This document shows positions 8,413-16,276 of a stretch of 64,000 nucleotides of DNA, piece after piece. The DNA comes from Candidatus Hecatella orcuttiae (GTDB lineage: Archaea > Thermoproteota > Bathyarchaeia > Hecatellales > Hecatellaceae). The first letter of the stretch is position 1; each line of letters begins with the position of its first letter. The stretch lies in contig MTLY02000003.1 of NCBI GenBank assembly GCA_002011035.2, positions 427,194 through 491,193 of the forward strand, in the 5' to 3' direction. Made by a program: the position numbers and the translations under genes. Below the pieces are notes generated by a model. That model was given only the letters and a program-made list of their open reading frames with translations. It did not search any database and was not told the origin of the DNA.

Positions 8413-11174
8413 CCGTGTCTGACCTCCAGTTGCTTGCGGATGATGCTCTCCAACTTCTCCAAAACATGGGGGATGAGCTCAGGCTTCGAGCTTCCTCCCT
8501 GTCCGAGGTAGGGTTTTCCCCCACCGCTTCCCTCAGCCTCCAAACCTAAGGCTGCTGCTGTTTTACCTGCATCAACTCCAGCTTCGACGGCTTTACTTCC
8601 GGCCATGACCACGAACCGCGCCGCTTTGTTCTGAACCGAGGCAAGAGCTGCCACCAGTGTGGGTTCGGTTTTAACCAATTCTGAGCTTGTTTTAATCATC
8701 TCTTCTACGGTCATTTCCGGGGCGAAAAAGTGAACAGCCTTGATTTTTCCAACATCTACAGCTTTGGGGAGAAGCAGAGAAGCCGTCAGTTTCGCCAGCC
8801 GCCCTTGGAGCTTTTCTATCTCCTTTCGGCTTTCTTTTCCCGCAGTCAGGAGGTTTCCCACGGCTTTTTCTAAACCCTCCACAGGGCTCTCTGTCAGTTC
8901 GGCTATTCTTCTCACCATGGAGGCTTCTCTTTGAACCTGTTGAAGGGCTGGGATTCCGGCTGCGAAGATGATTCTCTCCACCCCGTCTTGGATTCTCTCG
9001 GTTTTAAGTATCTTTATGAGGCCGATTTCCCCTGTGGTTTTACAGTGGGTCCCCGCGCAGGCCTCAGCGTCCAAGTTACCCACTTTCAGTATTCTTATTT
9101 CCTTCCCAGGGACGACTCCTCCTTGGTAGATTTTGAACCCGTATCGGGCTTCAGCTTTCTCCCTCGGAAGCCAAGCTGTTTCAACCTTCAGGTTATCCAT
9201 AACCGCCCGGTTAGCCAGCTTCTCCAAGCAGTCCACCTGCTGGGCGGTGAGCCCTGCGTAGTGGGATATGTCCAGCCTAGCTTTGTCCACGTCCTTCATA
9301 GCCCCAGACTGCCAGATATGCTCCCCCAAGATTTTTCGGGCTGTGCCCAAGATGATATGGGTGGCGGTGTGATGCCTCATCAAGTTAACCCGTCTATCCC
9401 AGTCTATCTCCCCCCGAACCACGGTCTTGGGAGGGGGAGTGTTCCCTTTCACTTGGTGGAGGATCACACCGCCGATTTTCTGAACGTTCACCACCTCCAC
9501 CTCGCCGCCTTTCCACCGTAGGTTTCCACGGTCGGCCAGCTGGCCTCCGCCTTCAGGATAAAAGGCTGTCTTATCCAAAATGACGTATTGCCGGTTGAAG
9601 ACAGCCAAAACCCGGGCTTCAAACTCTCGAAGATACGAATTCTGGTAGTAGAGGGGAAGGGTTTCCGGAAGAGTTTTAACTTCCTCCTCCATCTTTTCCG
9701 GCCACTTTTTCTCAGCTTGAACCTTAGGAGCGCTCTCGTGGAGGCGGGCTATCTGTCCATAGAAGTCCTTGGGAATGAACACTTGAACACCTGCCTTCTC
9801 AGCGATCTGAGCCACATAATCAGGGGTCAGCCCGTGGGAGTCGTAGAGTTTCAAAAGAGCGTCTCCTGAGAGGCGGGCGGCTTTTTTAGCTTTCTCCTCA
9901 GCCACCAATCTTCTAACCAAGACTTCTCCCCGCTTCAAGGTTTCCCTGTACTTGGCTTCTTCAACTCTCGCCATGTCGTAAATTACCTCCGCTCTCTCGC
10001 GGTATTCGCGGTAGTCTTGAGCTATCTCCTCCAGCTGAAGCCTCAGAACCTCCTCTAAGGAAACTGTCATCTCAAGGTTCGCCAAAATCCTCAGGATTTT
10101 TCTGATGAGCAAGCGGGCGAGGTAGCCGGCTTGAACGTTGGAGGGAACGATTCCGTCTCCCAGCATGAAAACTAAAGTTTTGGCGAAATCGGCTATAGCG
10201 TAGAAAGCCCCCGCCAAGTTTAATGTTCTTTCAAACTCCTCCAGCGTTATGCCGAATTTTTCCGCCGTTTGAGCTTTCAGGGAGCTGAGGTTTGTTTCTT
10301 CAAAGTTAAGCGTCCCTCTCAGTTTAAAAAACTCCGCCAAGATGGCTTTTTCAGGCGGCTTCAAGCCTCCCAACGTGTAGAGCTTCTGGATGACGGTGGG
10401 GAAGGCGGCGTCGTACACTGTGGGAGCTCCTAGGCTCAGCCAGACGATTCTCTCCAGCCCGTAGCCTGTGTCCACGGTCTGGTTTGGAGAAGGAATAAGC
10501 TGGCTGTCCGAGGTTTTGTAGTGCATGAAGACGAGGGTAGCCACCTCTATTCCGTCCACGACTACCTCCAAGTCTTCACCTGCATTGCCTCCTCCCGTCC
10601 ACATGTCTTCGACAAAGTTGATCTTCTCCGTGTTGATCCCCATCTCCCGGGTGAAGAACTCGTAGCAGTACCGGGCTGTTTCATCATTCCAGTAGATTCG
10701 TCTTTCCGGGGTGTTGAAAGCGTGGTGGGCCATCATCTCGAAGCTGGTCAGATGCCTCCCCGACTTACCCACGAGGTCCATGTCCGTGAACCTCACGCAA
10801 GGCTGGGATATGACCAAGGGGTTGGCGGGCGGAGGCATCAAACCTTCGGTAACCCAAGGTTGAAAATCGTAGATGGAGGCGCCTACAAAGTAGACATCGT
10901 CCCTCCACCTAGCCACCACAGGATACTTGGACACCCTCCGGTGGCCGCGGTGTTCGAAGAAGGATAGAAATTTCTCCCTAGCCTCAGTTAGGCTGTAGCT
11001 TTTCTTGGTGGCAGGCCTTCCTATGAAGGCGTAGCTGACGCAAGGTTGGTCTCCGCAGTAGGCTCCTTCAGGGTCTAGGGTCCAAAAATGCCGGCCGCAG
11101 GAACGGCATTTCCTCCTAACATGACCTTCCTCCCTGAAGAGGTCAACCTCGTAAATGGTGGGAAAGATTTGCAA
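8409..11174 (-). CDS. alaS: Alanyl-tRNA synthetase (archaeal type)
   Basis: Class II synthetase. It has the archaeal N-terminal zinc motif (CRSCGRHFW ... CGDQPC), the catalytic core with motif 2 region (QPCVRFTDMD), an editing domain with HxxxH (HHTATH) and the C-terminal Cys-His pair (CAGTHC), and a C-Ala domain with the Gly-rich GSGGGKPYLGQGG. Length of 921 residues is typical. The track start is TTG 11174, preceded directly by GGGAGG with no spacer, which is unusual; a slightly downstream non-canonical codon such as ATC at 11168 is the only alternative in frame nearby. First gene of the AlaRS-LeuRS-DUF434 unit. Confidence 0.97.
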   Translation of the reverse strand: MQIFPTIYEVDLFREEGHVRRKCRSCGRHFWTLDPEGAYCGDQPCVSYAFIGRPATKKSYSLTEAREKFLSFFEHRGHRRVSKYPVVARWRDDVYFVGASIYDFQPWVTEGLMPPPANPLVISQPCVRFTDMDLVGKSGRHLTSFEMMAHHAFNTPERRIYWNDETARYCYEFFTREMGINTEKINFVEDMWTGGGNAGEDLEVVVDGIEVATLVFMHYKTSDSQLIPSPNQTVDTGYGLERIVWLSLGAPTVYDAAFPTVIQKLYTLGGLKPPEKAILAEFFKLRGTLNFEETNLSSLKAQTAEKFGITLEEFERTLNLAGAFYAIADFAKTLVFMLGDGIVPSNVQAGYLARLLIRKILRILANLEMTVSLEEVLRLQLEEIAQDYREYRERAEVIYDMARVEEAKYRETLKRGEVLVRRLVAEEKAKKAARLSGDALLKLYDSHGLTPDYVAQIAEKAGVQVFIPKDFYGQIARLHESAPKVQAEKKWPEKMEEEVKTLPETLPLYYQNSYLREFEARVLAVFNRQYVILDKTAFYPEGGGQLADRGNLRWKGGEVEVVNVQKIGGVILHQVKGNTPPPKTVVRGEIDWDRRVNLMRHHTATHIILGTARKILGEHIWQSGAMKDVDKARLDISHYAGLTAQQVDCLEKLANRAVMDNLKVETAWLPREKAEARYGFKIYQGGVVPGKEIRILKVGNLDAEACAGTHCKTTGEIGLIKILKTERIQDGVERIIFAAGIPALQQVQREASMVRRIAELTESPVEGLEKAVGNLLTAGKESRKEIEKLQGRLAKLTASLLLPKAVDVGKIKAVHFFAPEMTVEEMIKTSSELVKTEPTLVAALASVQNKAARFVVMAGSKAVEAGVDAGKTAAALGLEAEGSGGGKPYLGQGGSSKPELIPHVLEKLESIIRKQLEVRHG

Positions 11175-11202
11175 CCTCCCAGTTGACGGTGTTTTCTCTC
11201 GC

Positions 11203-11214
11203 TTTTAATAAACT
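11203..11214 (-). promoter_or_regulatory. TATA-like box before alaS
   Basis: Reverse-strand AGTTTATTAAAA lies 29-40 nt before the alaS start and overlaps no coding sequence except the last nucleotides of the spacer after the M20 peptidase stop. It could give the synthetases a transcript of their own with a very short leader. Confidence 0.4.
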
Positions 11215-11218
11215 CCTC

Positions 11219-12340
11219 TCAGGTTTTTAGAAATATGGTGGAAGCCGTTAGATAAATGTTAGCCGCCTCAACTACCGAGGGAAGTTCAACATACTCGTTG
11301 GCTCCATGTTCGTTTCCCCCTCTTGGTCCTAGGGTCACGGTCGGAATCCCCGCTCTGCCTACTAAGTAGTTTTCGTCGCCAACAGAAAGACCTATTCTCT
11401 TCCGGGGAATCTTGCCTCTGACCCTCAAACAGGCTTGCTCCACAGCTTGAAGGATGGGTTCGTTTTCCCCTATCCTGTAAGGTTTCATGTAGGGAGTCGG
11501 CCTCTTGAACAGTTTAACTTGAAACCTCGCTCGAAGGTGAAGGTTTTCGATGAAGGTTCTCACCTGGCTTAAAGCTTCTTCCACCTTCTCATCCACTCCT
11601 AGATGGCGGTCTAAAACCAACTTGCAAGAGTCAGGAACAGTCAAAAAATCAGTTCCGCCGTTTACGGATAAAACGGAAACCGACCCCCCCGCATCTAAAG
11701 GCAGCTTATCTAGAGCGAGGATAAGCTTCGCCGCCTCCCTCACAGCGTTAGACGCATGTCTTTTATCCAACAGAGCTGCGTGAGCCGAGGAACCTTGAAT
11801 TGAAATGTCGTAAACAACTCGGCCTCTCCGAGCGATGTCCATGAAGTCAAGCCCTGTAGGCTCAGCGGAAACAGCGGCCTGAACGCCTTTAAGTTTTCGA
11901 AGGCGAATGAGAGTGTCGCATCCTCTGGAGTAAAGCTCCTCATCGCTGACGAGGGCGACGGTTAGGTTTCCCTTGAAATCAGCCTCAGCCAAGCGGCCGG
12001 CTGCCAAAAGGATGGCCGCGACTCCCGCCTTCATGTCGCAGGCTCCCAGCCCATAGACCCGGCTTCCCTCAACCACAGGTTTGAAAGGGGAACACCGCCA
12101 ACCTTTCGTAGGCTCCACGGTGTCCAAGTGGCCGTAGAGCAGCAGCCCGCCTTCTCGGAAGCCTCCTCTAAAGGAGGCTAGAATGCTGGGGCCGCAGCCT
12201 GGGACCTCCACGGTTTCTATTTTGAGGCCGTAGTCGGAGAGAAAATCCGAGACATACGCAGCTATCTCATGCTCGTTACCGGTTACACTGGGGATTGAAA
12301 TGAGTTTCCCGAGAAGAGGCTTAACTTGGCTTAGTTTCAC
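11219..12340 (-). CDS. M20 family metallopeptidase (ArgE/DapE/LysK-like)
   Basis: Zinc-dependent amidohydrolase or peptidase. Metal-binding motifs are present in order: GHLDTV (about residue 70), GACDMKAG (about 101), the catalytic DEE (about 136), AEPT (about 160) and the late His in NEHGANEY. A dimerisation lid domain lies in the middle. The 373 residues match ArgE/DapE and archaeal LysK-type deacylases; substrate cannot be read from sequence. GTG 12340 gives a natural N-terminus but has no clear Shine-Dalgarno. It is 40 bp downstream of the proteasome gene and 44 bp upstream of alaS, all on one strand, so a role in finishing proteasomal peptides is possible but only inferred. Confidence 0.85.
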   Translation of the reverse strand: MKLSQVKPLLGKLISIPSVTGNEHEIAAYVSDFLSDYGLKIETVEVPGCGPSILASFRGGFREGGLLLYGHLDTVEPTKGWRCSPFKPVVEGSRVYGLGACDMKAGVAAILLAAGRLAEADFKGNLTVALVSDEELYSRGCDTLIRLRKLKGVQAAVSAEPTGLDFMDIARRGRVVYDISIQGSSAHAALLDKRHASNAVREAAKLILALDKLPLDAGGSVSVLSVNGGTDFLTVPDSCKLVLDRHLGVDEKVEEALSQVRTFIENLHLRARFQVKLFKRPTPYMKPYRIGENEPILQAVEQACLRVRGKIPRKRIGLSVGDENYLVGRAGIPTVTLGPRGGNEHGANEYVELPSVVEAANIYLTASTIFLKT

Positions 12341-12380
12341 AGGGGTAGGAGTCCGCGTAGCTGTAAACCTCGGAAACAGG

Positions 12381-12998
12381 CTACTTTAACTCAACAGCCT
12401 CCTCTTTCATACCCTCGCCGGTGATGATAAGGAAGTCAGCTCCGTCGCCGCTTTGAATATCCCGCGCCGTCGCCACTTTGATGCTTCGGATGACAAGTTC
12501 CTTAGCTTCCTCGAGGGTCATGTCCTCCCGGTAACTGGACTCTAAAACACCTGTGGCGATTTCCGCCCCGGAGCCCACGCAAGCATATTTGTCTGGAATG
12601 AGGGAGCCCAAGGGGTCGAGGACGACGATTCGACGGCCTTCGTCGTCAACACCGCCGATGATAGTCTGGGTCAGCAAGGGGAAAAGCCTCCTTTCAAAAA
12701 GAATATTGGCCATGACTTTAGCCACAGCATTAACTGAGGCCGCCCGCCGGGTTTCCATGGTATGGAGGGACGCGTAGGCGGCGACTTCCTTGGCTAACAT
12801 CTGCATGTCAGCCACCATCCCAGCGCAGGCTGCGCCTATCTTGTCGGTTAGCTTGAAGACCTTCTTCCCAGCCTTACTCAGGACTAGGTAGCCGTAGGCA
12901 ACCCTCTTCTCCGCCGCGAGGATGACACCTTCCTTACAGACCACTCCCACGGTGGTTGCCCCGGGGATGAAGGGATATTCATGGGCCAAAGAGTACAC
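12381..12998 (-). CDS. psmB: Proteasome beta subunit, probably non-catalytic (Ala at Thr1)
   Basis: 20S proteasome beta-fold. After a 13-residue leader ending in Gly the sequence reads ATTVGVV where active archaeal subunits read TTTVGI, so the nucleophilic Thr1 is Ala. Counting from that Ala, Glu17, Arg19 and Lys33 of the active site are all in register (AEKR, GKK), and the C-terminal GSG and SGDGAD loops are kept. Two Thr remain one and two residues further on, but cleavage there would shift Lys33. TACK archaea often carry an inactive and an active beta subunit; this is probably the inactive one. Start is GTG 12998 behind a TATA box. Confidence 0.9.
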   Translation of the reverse strand: MYSLAHEYPFIPGATTVGVVCKEGVILAAEKRVAYGYLVLSKAGKKVFKLTDKIGAACAGMVADMQMLAKEVAAYASLHTMETRRAASVNAVAKVMANILFERRLFPLLTQTIIGGVDDEGRRIVVLDPLGSLIPDKYACVGSGAEIATGVLESSYREDMTLEEAKELVIRSIKVATARDIQSGDGADFLIITGEGMKEEAVELK

Positions 12999-13029
12999 CT
13001 CAAAACTGTTTGAGTTATTAACCGCTCTC

Positions 13030-13037
13030 TTATAAAT
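13030..13037 (-). promoter_or_regulatory. TATA box for psmB
   Basis: Reverse-strand ATTTATAA is centred about 35 nt before GTG 12998, predicting a leader near 9 nt. The rest of 12999-13242 holds no ORF I trust. Confidence 0.5.
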
Positions 13038-13242
13038 GTATAACGAAAAATAACCTTCTCCCCTCCTTGAATTCCAACGGTGGGGCAGGAGGATGCAAGC
13101 TTCAGGGCAGTTCCCCTTTTGAAGCGAAAGCTTCCTAGCCGGCCTTCCATGTCCTCGCTCAGGGCGAGAGGCTTTAGGTTTGAGGGAAAGGCATATACGT
13201 AGAAAATCGGGATAATCCCTTCACACAGCCACGGGAACAGGG

Positions 13243-14400
13243 ATGAGAATCGTTCAGGTTAGGCAGAAGTTTCCGTTGGACGGTGGTGTGGAGGTTCACG
13301 TTTACCATCTATGCAAAAAGCTGGTGGAGAGAGGGCATGACGTAACGGTTTTCGCCTCCGACCGGGACCTATTCTGGAGGCGGTCGTACAGCTGCGGCCT
13401 TCAACACATAGACGGCATCAAAGTTCGTAGATTCAGAGCTTGGGGAAAAGTCTTCAGAAACCTCCTCATCCCATCCATGTTCCGGGCTCTGATGAATGGG
13501 GACTTTGACATCGTCCACGCTCACGGGCACTTCTACAACACCACGGAGATGGCGGCCCTCGCCAGCAAACTAAGCGGTAAACCCCTAGTTATCACCCCCC
13601 ATTTTCAGCCCTACTGGGCCTACTTGGACAGGAAAGAGCGTCTAGCCCGCATGCTTTACGAGAGGTCCGTGGCACGGCCGGTGTTTCAGGCTGCCAAGAA
13701 AATCGTAGCGGTCTCTCCCTACACGAAAACCTATCTGGTCGAAAACTTCGGTGTCAAAGAGGAAAAAGTCCACGTGGTCCCTAACGGCCTTGACCTTTCA
13801 AGATTCACGAACCTACCTGATGGCTGGGAGTTTAGGGAAAGATTCGGAATAAGCGGTCTGATGGTGCTGTTTGTGGGGCATCTTTCCCAGAGGAAAGGAG
13901 TCCGATATCTGGTTCAGGCTATACCTCAGGTGCTGAAATCCATCCCCGACGCTGTGTTCGTCTTCGTCGGAGTTGACCGCGGAGAAAAGAGTCTTCTAGA
14001 ATCTCTGATCAAACAGTTTGGAGTCGACTCGCATGTGGTTTTCACAGGCTACATGCCCGACGAGGAGCTTACCTCAGCTTACGCCGCCGCCGACCTGTTT
14101 GTTCTTCCCTCCCTCTTCGAAGCCTTCGGCATCACTCTTTTGGAGGCCATGGCCTGCGGTTTACCCATCGTGGCGACGAAGGTCGGAGGTATCCCTCACG
14201 TCGTCCTTGACGGGCAGACGGGGCTTCTTGTCGAAGCTGGGGACGCCTCCCAGCTTGCAGACGCTTTGGTCACTCTGCTTTCGGACAGGGCGTTGGCCAA
14301 AAAGATGGGAGAGCTGGGTAGGAAGGTTGCGCAGGAATACGGCTGGAACACTGTTTGTGATAAAATCTTGAAGGTCTATGATAAGGCTCTATCAGCTTAA
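13243..14400 (+). CDS. GT4 family glycosyltransferase
   Basis: Retaining GT-B glycosyltransferase. The N-terminal Rossmann domain has the GGVEVHV loop that binds the acceptor side and HAHGHFYN. The C-terminal domain has LFVGHLSQRKGVRYLV, the nucleotide-sugar site E-x7-E (EAFGITLLEAMACGLPIVA) and a C-terminal helix crossing back. The 385 residues are normal for GT4. ATG 13243 follows an AGGG. It stands alone, with a convergent TTHB210-like gene downstream. The likely role is surface glycan, glycolipid or protein glycosylation; donor and acceptor are unknown. Confidence 0.9.
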   Translation: MRIVQVRQKFPLDGGVEVHVYHLCKKLVERGHDVTVFASDRDLFWRRSYSCGLQHIDGIKVRRFRAWGKVFRNLLIPSMFRALMNGDFDIVHAHGHFYNTTEMAALASKLSGKPLVITPHFQPYWAYLDRKERLARMLYERSVARPVFQAAKKIVAVSPYTKTYLVENFGVKEEKVHVVPNGLDLSRFTNLPDGWEFRERFGISGLMVLFVGHLSQRKGVRYLVQAIPQVLKSIPDAVFVFVGVDRGEKSLLESLIKQFGVDSHVVFTGYMPDEELTSAYAAADLFVLPSLFEAFGITLLEAMACGLPIVATKVGGIPHVVLDGQTGLLVEAGDASQLADALVTLLSDRALAKKMGELGRKVAQEYGWNTVCDKILKVYDKALSA

Positions 14401-14431
14401 TCGCCAAAAAAAGGAGTTCGGTTAGATAGCT

Positions 14432-14968
14432 TTAATGTTCGTGGGGAACCAGTTCCTGCCGCTCTTCCTGCGTTATGAAGTAGATGTGCACGTCGTAATG
14501 GGGTTCTTCGAAACCGGGGTGGCCTTGGGGCAGAAACTCCACTGTTACATGGTCCACGTAGGTTTTCAACTCAGGCAAACCGAGCGCCAAGAAAGTCTCT
14601 TCCCCCTCGGGGCTTGGGATAGTTAGCTCTTGCATCATTTCTTGGGTGAACATGAACTCAACCCCTATGACTTCCTCATCGTGGACAAGGTAGATGGGTC
14701 CTAAGGGTAAGTCTTGAGGCCTAGCCCAATGCTCCCCCATCATAGGTACGAGTTCTGATAACTTCACAGCATCCTCAGGCAGTTTAGGAGCCGCTGTTTT
14801 CGCCAGCAAATCTTCCAGTTGCTGTTGAGCTCTTGCCAGGTCGTCTTGAGCCACATTCAGCTCTGACTGTAAGCCGGTAACTTGCGGTAAAGTAATCAGA
14901 TACCCAGCAGCGATGCCGACAATTAGGCCTACGACCAATAAGACTGCTGATATTTTTCCGGTAGTCAT
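14432..14968 (-). CDS. Membrane-anchored TTHB210/DUF5602-like protein
   Basis: The N-terminal membrane helix (about residues 9-30) is followed by a short coiled coil (QSELNVAQDDLARAQQQLED) and an extracytoplasmic domain. That domain has GEHW, GPIYLVHDEEVIGVEFMFT, a VDHV segment, GHPGFEEPHYDVHIYF and a His at the C-terminus. These His-rich motifs match my memory of the TTHB210-like family, whose function is unknown; the His/Glu cluster suggests metal binding. ATG 14968 has GGTGA 5 nt upstream; the track GTG 14977 is poorly placed. It is monocistronic, with an AT-rich divergent promoter region. Confidence 0.68.
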   Translation of the reverse strand: MTTGKISAVLLVVGLIVGIAAGYLITLPQVTGLQSELNVAQDDLARAQQQLEDLLAKTAAPKLPEDAVKLSELVPMMGEHWARPQDLPLGPIYLVHDEEVIGVEFMFTQEMMQELTIPSPEGEETFLALGLPELKTYVDHVTVEFLPQGHPGFEEPHYDVHIYFITQEERQELVPHEH

Positions 14969-15006
14969 TTTTTTCACCGAGTTGCTGCCCTTTGTTGATG
15001 TATAAA

Positions 15007-15021
15007 TTTATTATAAATCTA
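15007..15021 (-). promoter_or_regulatory. TATA-like box for the TTHB210-like gene
   Basis: Reverse-strand AGATTTATAATAAA lies in a 40-bp stretch of almost pure A/T, predicting initiation near 14988, about 20 nt before ATG 14968. A perfect 7-bp inverted repeat (GATTAGG/CCTAATC, 15081-15109) lies further on, upstream of the divergent Mrp gene. Confidence 0.42.
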
Positions 15022-15185
15022 TTATATATTATATTTAAACTTTTAAAAATGAACCTACAGTCCACTTCCCCGATTATAGCGATTAGGTCTTCCGCCCTCA
15101 ATCCTAATCCCACGATGTCAATAAATAAGTTGCAGAGAGTAGTTTCTTCAAGGTTTGAGTGGGTGAAGTTGGAGGCAGCGCGGCC

Positions 15186-16268
15186 ATGACCTATCACGGT
15201 GAGCCTTCAAAGGAGAGAATCCTCGAAGTCTTGGAAAAGGTCCTAGATCCCGAGCTGGGTGTAAGCATTGTCAAGATGAACATGGTCAAGGATGTGAAAA
15301 TTGAAAACGGCTTGGTGGAAATAACCCTCGCTCTCACCGTCTCTGGATGCCCCATGGTGGCCACCATCCGAACCAGCGTGGAAGAAGCCGTGCGGAAGGT
15401 GGAGGGAGTAAAAGCCGTTCGAGTTAACTTTGTGACCATGACCGAGGAGGAACGTAGAAAAGTTCTGCCCCCCGGATTCATCCCCGACCGAAGGCTGAAG
15501 CTTTTGAAACTGCCAAAAGGGGAGATCCGCCGCATGGTAGCCATAGCCTCGGGGAAAGGCGGCGTTGGAAAATCTTCACTCACAGCTCTTTTAGCTGTGG
15601 AGCTGAAAAGAGCAGGCTTGGAGGTAGGCATCCTAGACGGAGACCTCACAGGCCCCAGCATAGCTAAGGTCTTCGGCGTCGCAAGAGCGGAGGTCAATCC
15701 TTCGGGCATTCGCCCCGCCCTCACCAGGTCTGGGATAAAGATCATTTCCATGAATCTTCTCTTGGGGGACGAGGAATTGCCTGTGATCTGGAGGGGGCCC
15801 CTCATCCACAATGCCCTCCGCCAGCTCTACACCAACGTCCTGTGGGGAAGCTTGGACTACTTGTTGGTGGACCTTCCCCCGGGCACCAGCGACGCCCCCC
15901 TCACCGTGTTCCAGTCGCTTCCCCTCGACGGTGTGGTGGTGATTACAACCCCCCAAGACCTAGCTAGGATGGTGGTCATGAAGGCTGTCAACATGGCTAG
16001 GGGGCTGAGAGTTCCTCTTCTAGGAGTAGTGGAAAACATGGGCTACCTTCGCTGCCCTAAATGCGGAGAGAAAATCGAACTCTACGGGCCTTCTCACGCC
16101 CAAGACTTCGCCCGCACTGCCGCCGTGCCTTTCCTGGGAGCCCTGCCCTTGGACCCTGAGCTTTCCCTCCTCTGCGACCAAGGCCGAATAGAGGACTACC
16201 GAAACCCCGCCCTCATAGAAATAGTCAAGGCTATGACTTCGAGGATTAACCGGTATGTGGCAGGCTGA
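15186..16268 (+). CDS. Mrp/NBP35-type P-loop ATPase with N-terminal MIP18 domain
   Basis: Iron-sulfur cluster carrier/scaffold of the ApbC/Mrp family. The first 90 residues are a MIP18/DUF59 domain (VLDPELGVSIV ... SGCPM). They are followed by a deviant Walker A (GKGGVGKSS, about residue 125), switch regions with GDLTGPS and LPPGTSD, and a C-terminal CPKC pair that would hold a bridging 4Fe-4S cluster between subunits. Length of 360 residues is typical. GTG 15159 is possible, but GGAGG lies 10 nt before ATG 15186. Substrate Fe-S proteins could include the iron-sulfur membrane protein at 45.9 kb; that is inference. Confidence 0.93.
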   Translation: MTYHGEPSKERILEVLEKVLDPELGVSIVKMNMVKDVKIENGLVEITLALTVSGCPMVATIRTSVEEAVRKVEGVKAVRVNFVTMTEEERRKVLPPGFIPDRRLKLLKLPKGEIRRMVAIASGKGGVGKSSLTALLAVELKRAGLEVGILDGDLTGPSIAKVFGVARAEVNPSGIRPALTRSGIKIISMNLLLGDEELPVIWRGPLIHNALRQLYTNVLWGSLDYLLVDLPPGTSDAPLTVFQSLPLDGVVVITTPQDLARMVVMKAVNMARGLRVPLLGVVENMGYLRCPKCGEKIELYGPSHAQDFARTAAVPFLGALPLDPELSLLCDQGRIEDYRNPALIEIVKAMTSRINRYVAG

Positions 16269-16276
16269 ACCTGAGA

